From Pelosinus sp. UFO1 (GTDB lineage Bacteria; Bacillota; Negativicutes; DSM-13327): a DNA stretch of 64,000 nt. Where the stretch lies: positions 124,001 through 188,000 of the forward strand of contig NZ_CP008852.1 of assembly GCF_000725345.1 (NCBI RefSeq), in the 5' to 3' direction. Below the pieces are notes generated by a model. That model did no database searches and was not told where the DNA came from. It was given only the letters and a program-made list of their open reading frames with translations. How positions within the stretch are numbered: the first letter of the stretch is position 1; the number at the start of each line of letters is the position of its first letter. Below are positions 63,840 to 64,000 of the stretch, in pieces. Position numbers and translations under genes: made by a program.

Positions 63840-64000
63840 TTGGACAATTTGAAGCGTGGGCTTACGGTTCTTGCTATCGGTGCTGCTATTTGGTTTTTCC
63901 CCATACCGGCAGGTCTAAAGCCTGAAGCATGGAGGTTATTTGCCATCTTTGTGGCAACCATTGCAGGGTTTATTATGCAGCCGTTACCCATAGGTTCTAT
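63840..64000 (+). CDS. DASS family anion:sodium symporter, N-terminal part (cut by window edge)
   Basis: 54 codons from TTG 63840 behind AAGGAGG (63825-63831); open to the window end. The start has a hydrophobic helix (GLTVLAIGAAIWFF), then LKPEAWRLFAIFVATIAG and FIMQPLPIGS, the characteristic opening of divalent anion:Na+ symporters (CitT, SodiT1/2-oxoglutarate-malate types). It imports a di- or tricarboxylate. Control by sigma-54 and the divergent PrpR_N activator suggests induction by that carboxylate or a product of it, for example a tricarballylate- or methylcitrate-like acid, since PrpR proper senses 2-methylcitrate. Confidence 0.85.
   Translation, partial: MDNLKRGLTVLAIGAAIWFFPIPAGLKPEAWRLFAIFVATIAGFIMQPLPIGS

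Overview
The window looks like a chromosomal segment of an anaerobic, low-GC but diderm Firmicute, probably in the Negativicutes (Sporomusa/Pelosinus-like). Ribosome binding sites are strong AGGAGG types and gene content is clostridial (OPT/PqqD-like pair, MurI, 2-enoate-reductase-like flavoprotein, GarR/DUF1537/GntP operon). At the same time there is an RND pump with a lipoprotein adaptor and a giant cyclic beta-1,2-glucan synthase, both typical of cells with an outer membrane. The placement is inference; no rRNA or tRNA gene is visible.

Layout. 0-9.4 kb is one long plus-strand catabolic cluster: TIM-barrel isomerase (partial), Asp/Glu-racemase-like protein, ACS-type MFS importer, split transketolase, second TIM-barrel isomerase, D-2-hydroxyacid dehydrogenase, a soluble chemoreceptor with a PrpR_N sensor, 6-phosphofructokinase and a TSUP permease, closed by a perfect terminator. 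9.6-12.7 kb holds a Cache-HAMP-PAS-SpoIIE phosphatase and an Hsp20. 12.9-18.9 kb is an RpiR regulator divergent from a garR / DUF1537 kinase / class II aldolase / gntP operon. 18.9-24.6 kb holds a beta-carbonic anhydrase, an AEC permease, a MarR regulator with a large palindromic operator, an MFS pump and an enoate-reductase-like flavoprotein. 24.6-28.4 kb is a LysR regulator divergent from citDEF.

28.4-35 kb is a decayed, repeat-rich stretch: two MerR copies (one broken), a membrane-anchor-less FtsH, a DHA3 MFS pump, YciI, and fragments of a serine hydrolase, a PTS IID subunit and an iron alcohol dehydrogenase. It is seeded with a long-hairpin repeat family often followed by a REP-like GGGACA/TGTCCC module. 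35.1-43.4 kb is the 2787-residue glucan synthase, more GC-rich than its surroundings and bracketed by two such repeats. 43.6-48.3 kb holds murI, an OPT transporter overlapping a PqqD-like gene, and a broken alcohol dehydrogenase. 48.4-54.1 kb is a MerR regulator with a textbook 19-bp-spacer operator driving an RND pump, followed by an SMR pump. 54.3-61.6 kb contains an AAA ATPase, a class III aminotransferase, a membrane-embedded MutS-like ATPase, an EamA exporter, a LysR regulator and a VOC protein. The window ends with a PrpR_N/PAS sigma-54 activator divergent from a DASS-type anion transporter that has a consensus sigma-54 promoter and a 12-bp inverted-repeat activator site.

Common themes are uptake and breakdown of sugar acids and carboxylates (ACS, GntP and DASS carriers; GarR, DUF1537, CitDEF), each with its own local regulator. 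The PrpR_N sensor occurs twice, once controlling taxis and once controlling sigma-54 transcription. Drug-type exporters (MFS x2, RND, SMR, EamA) form a second theme.
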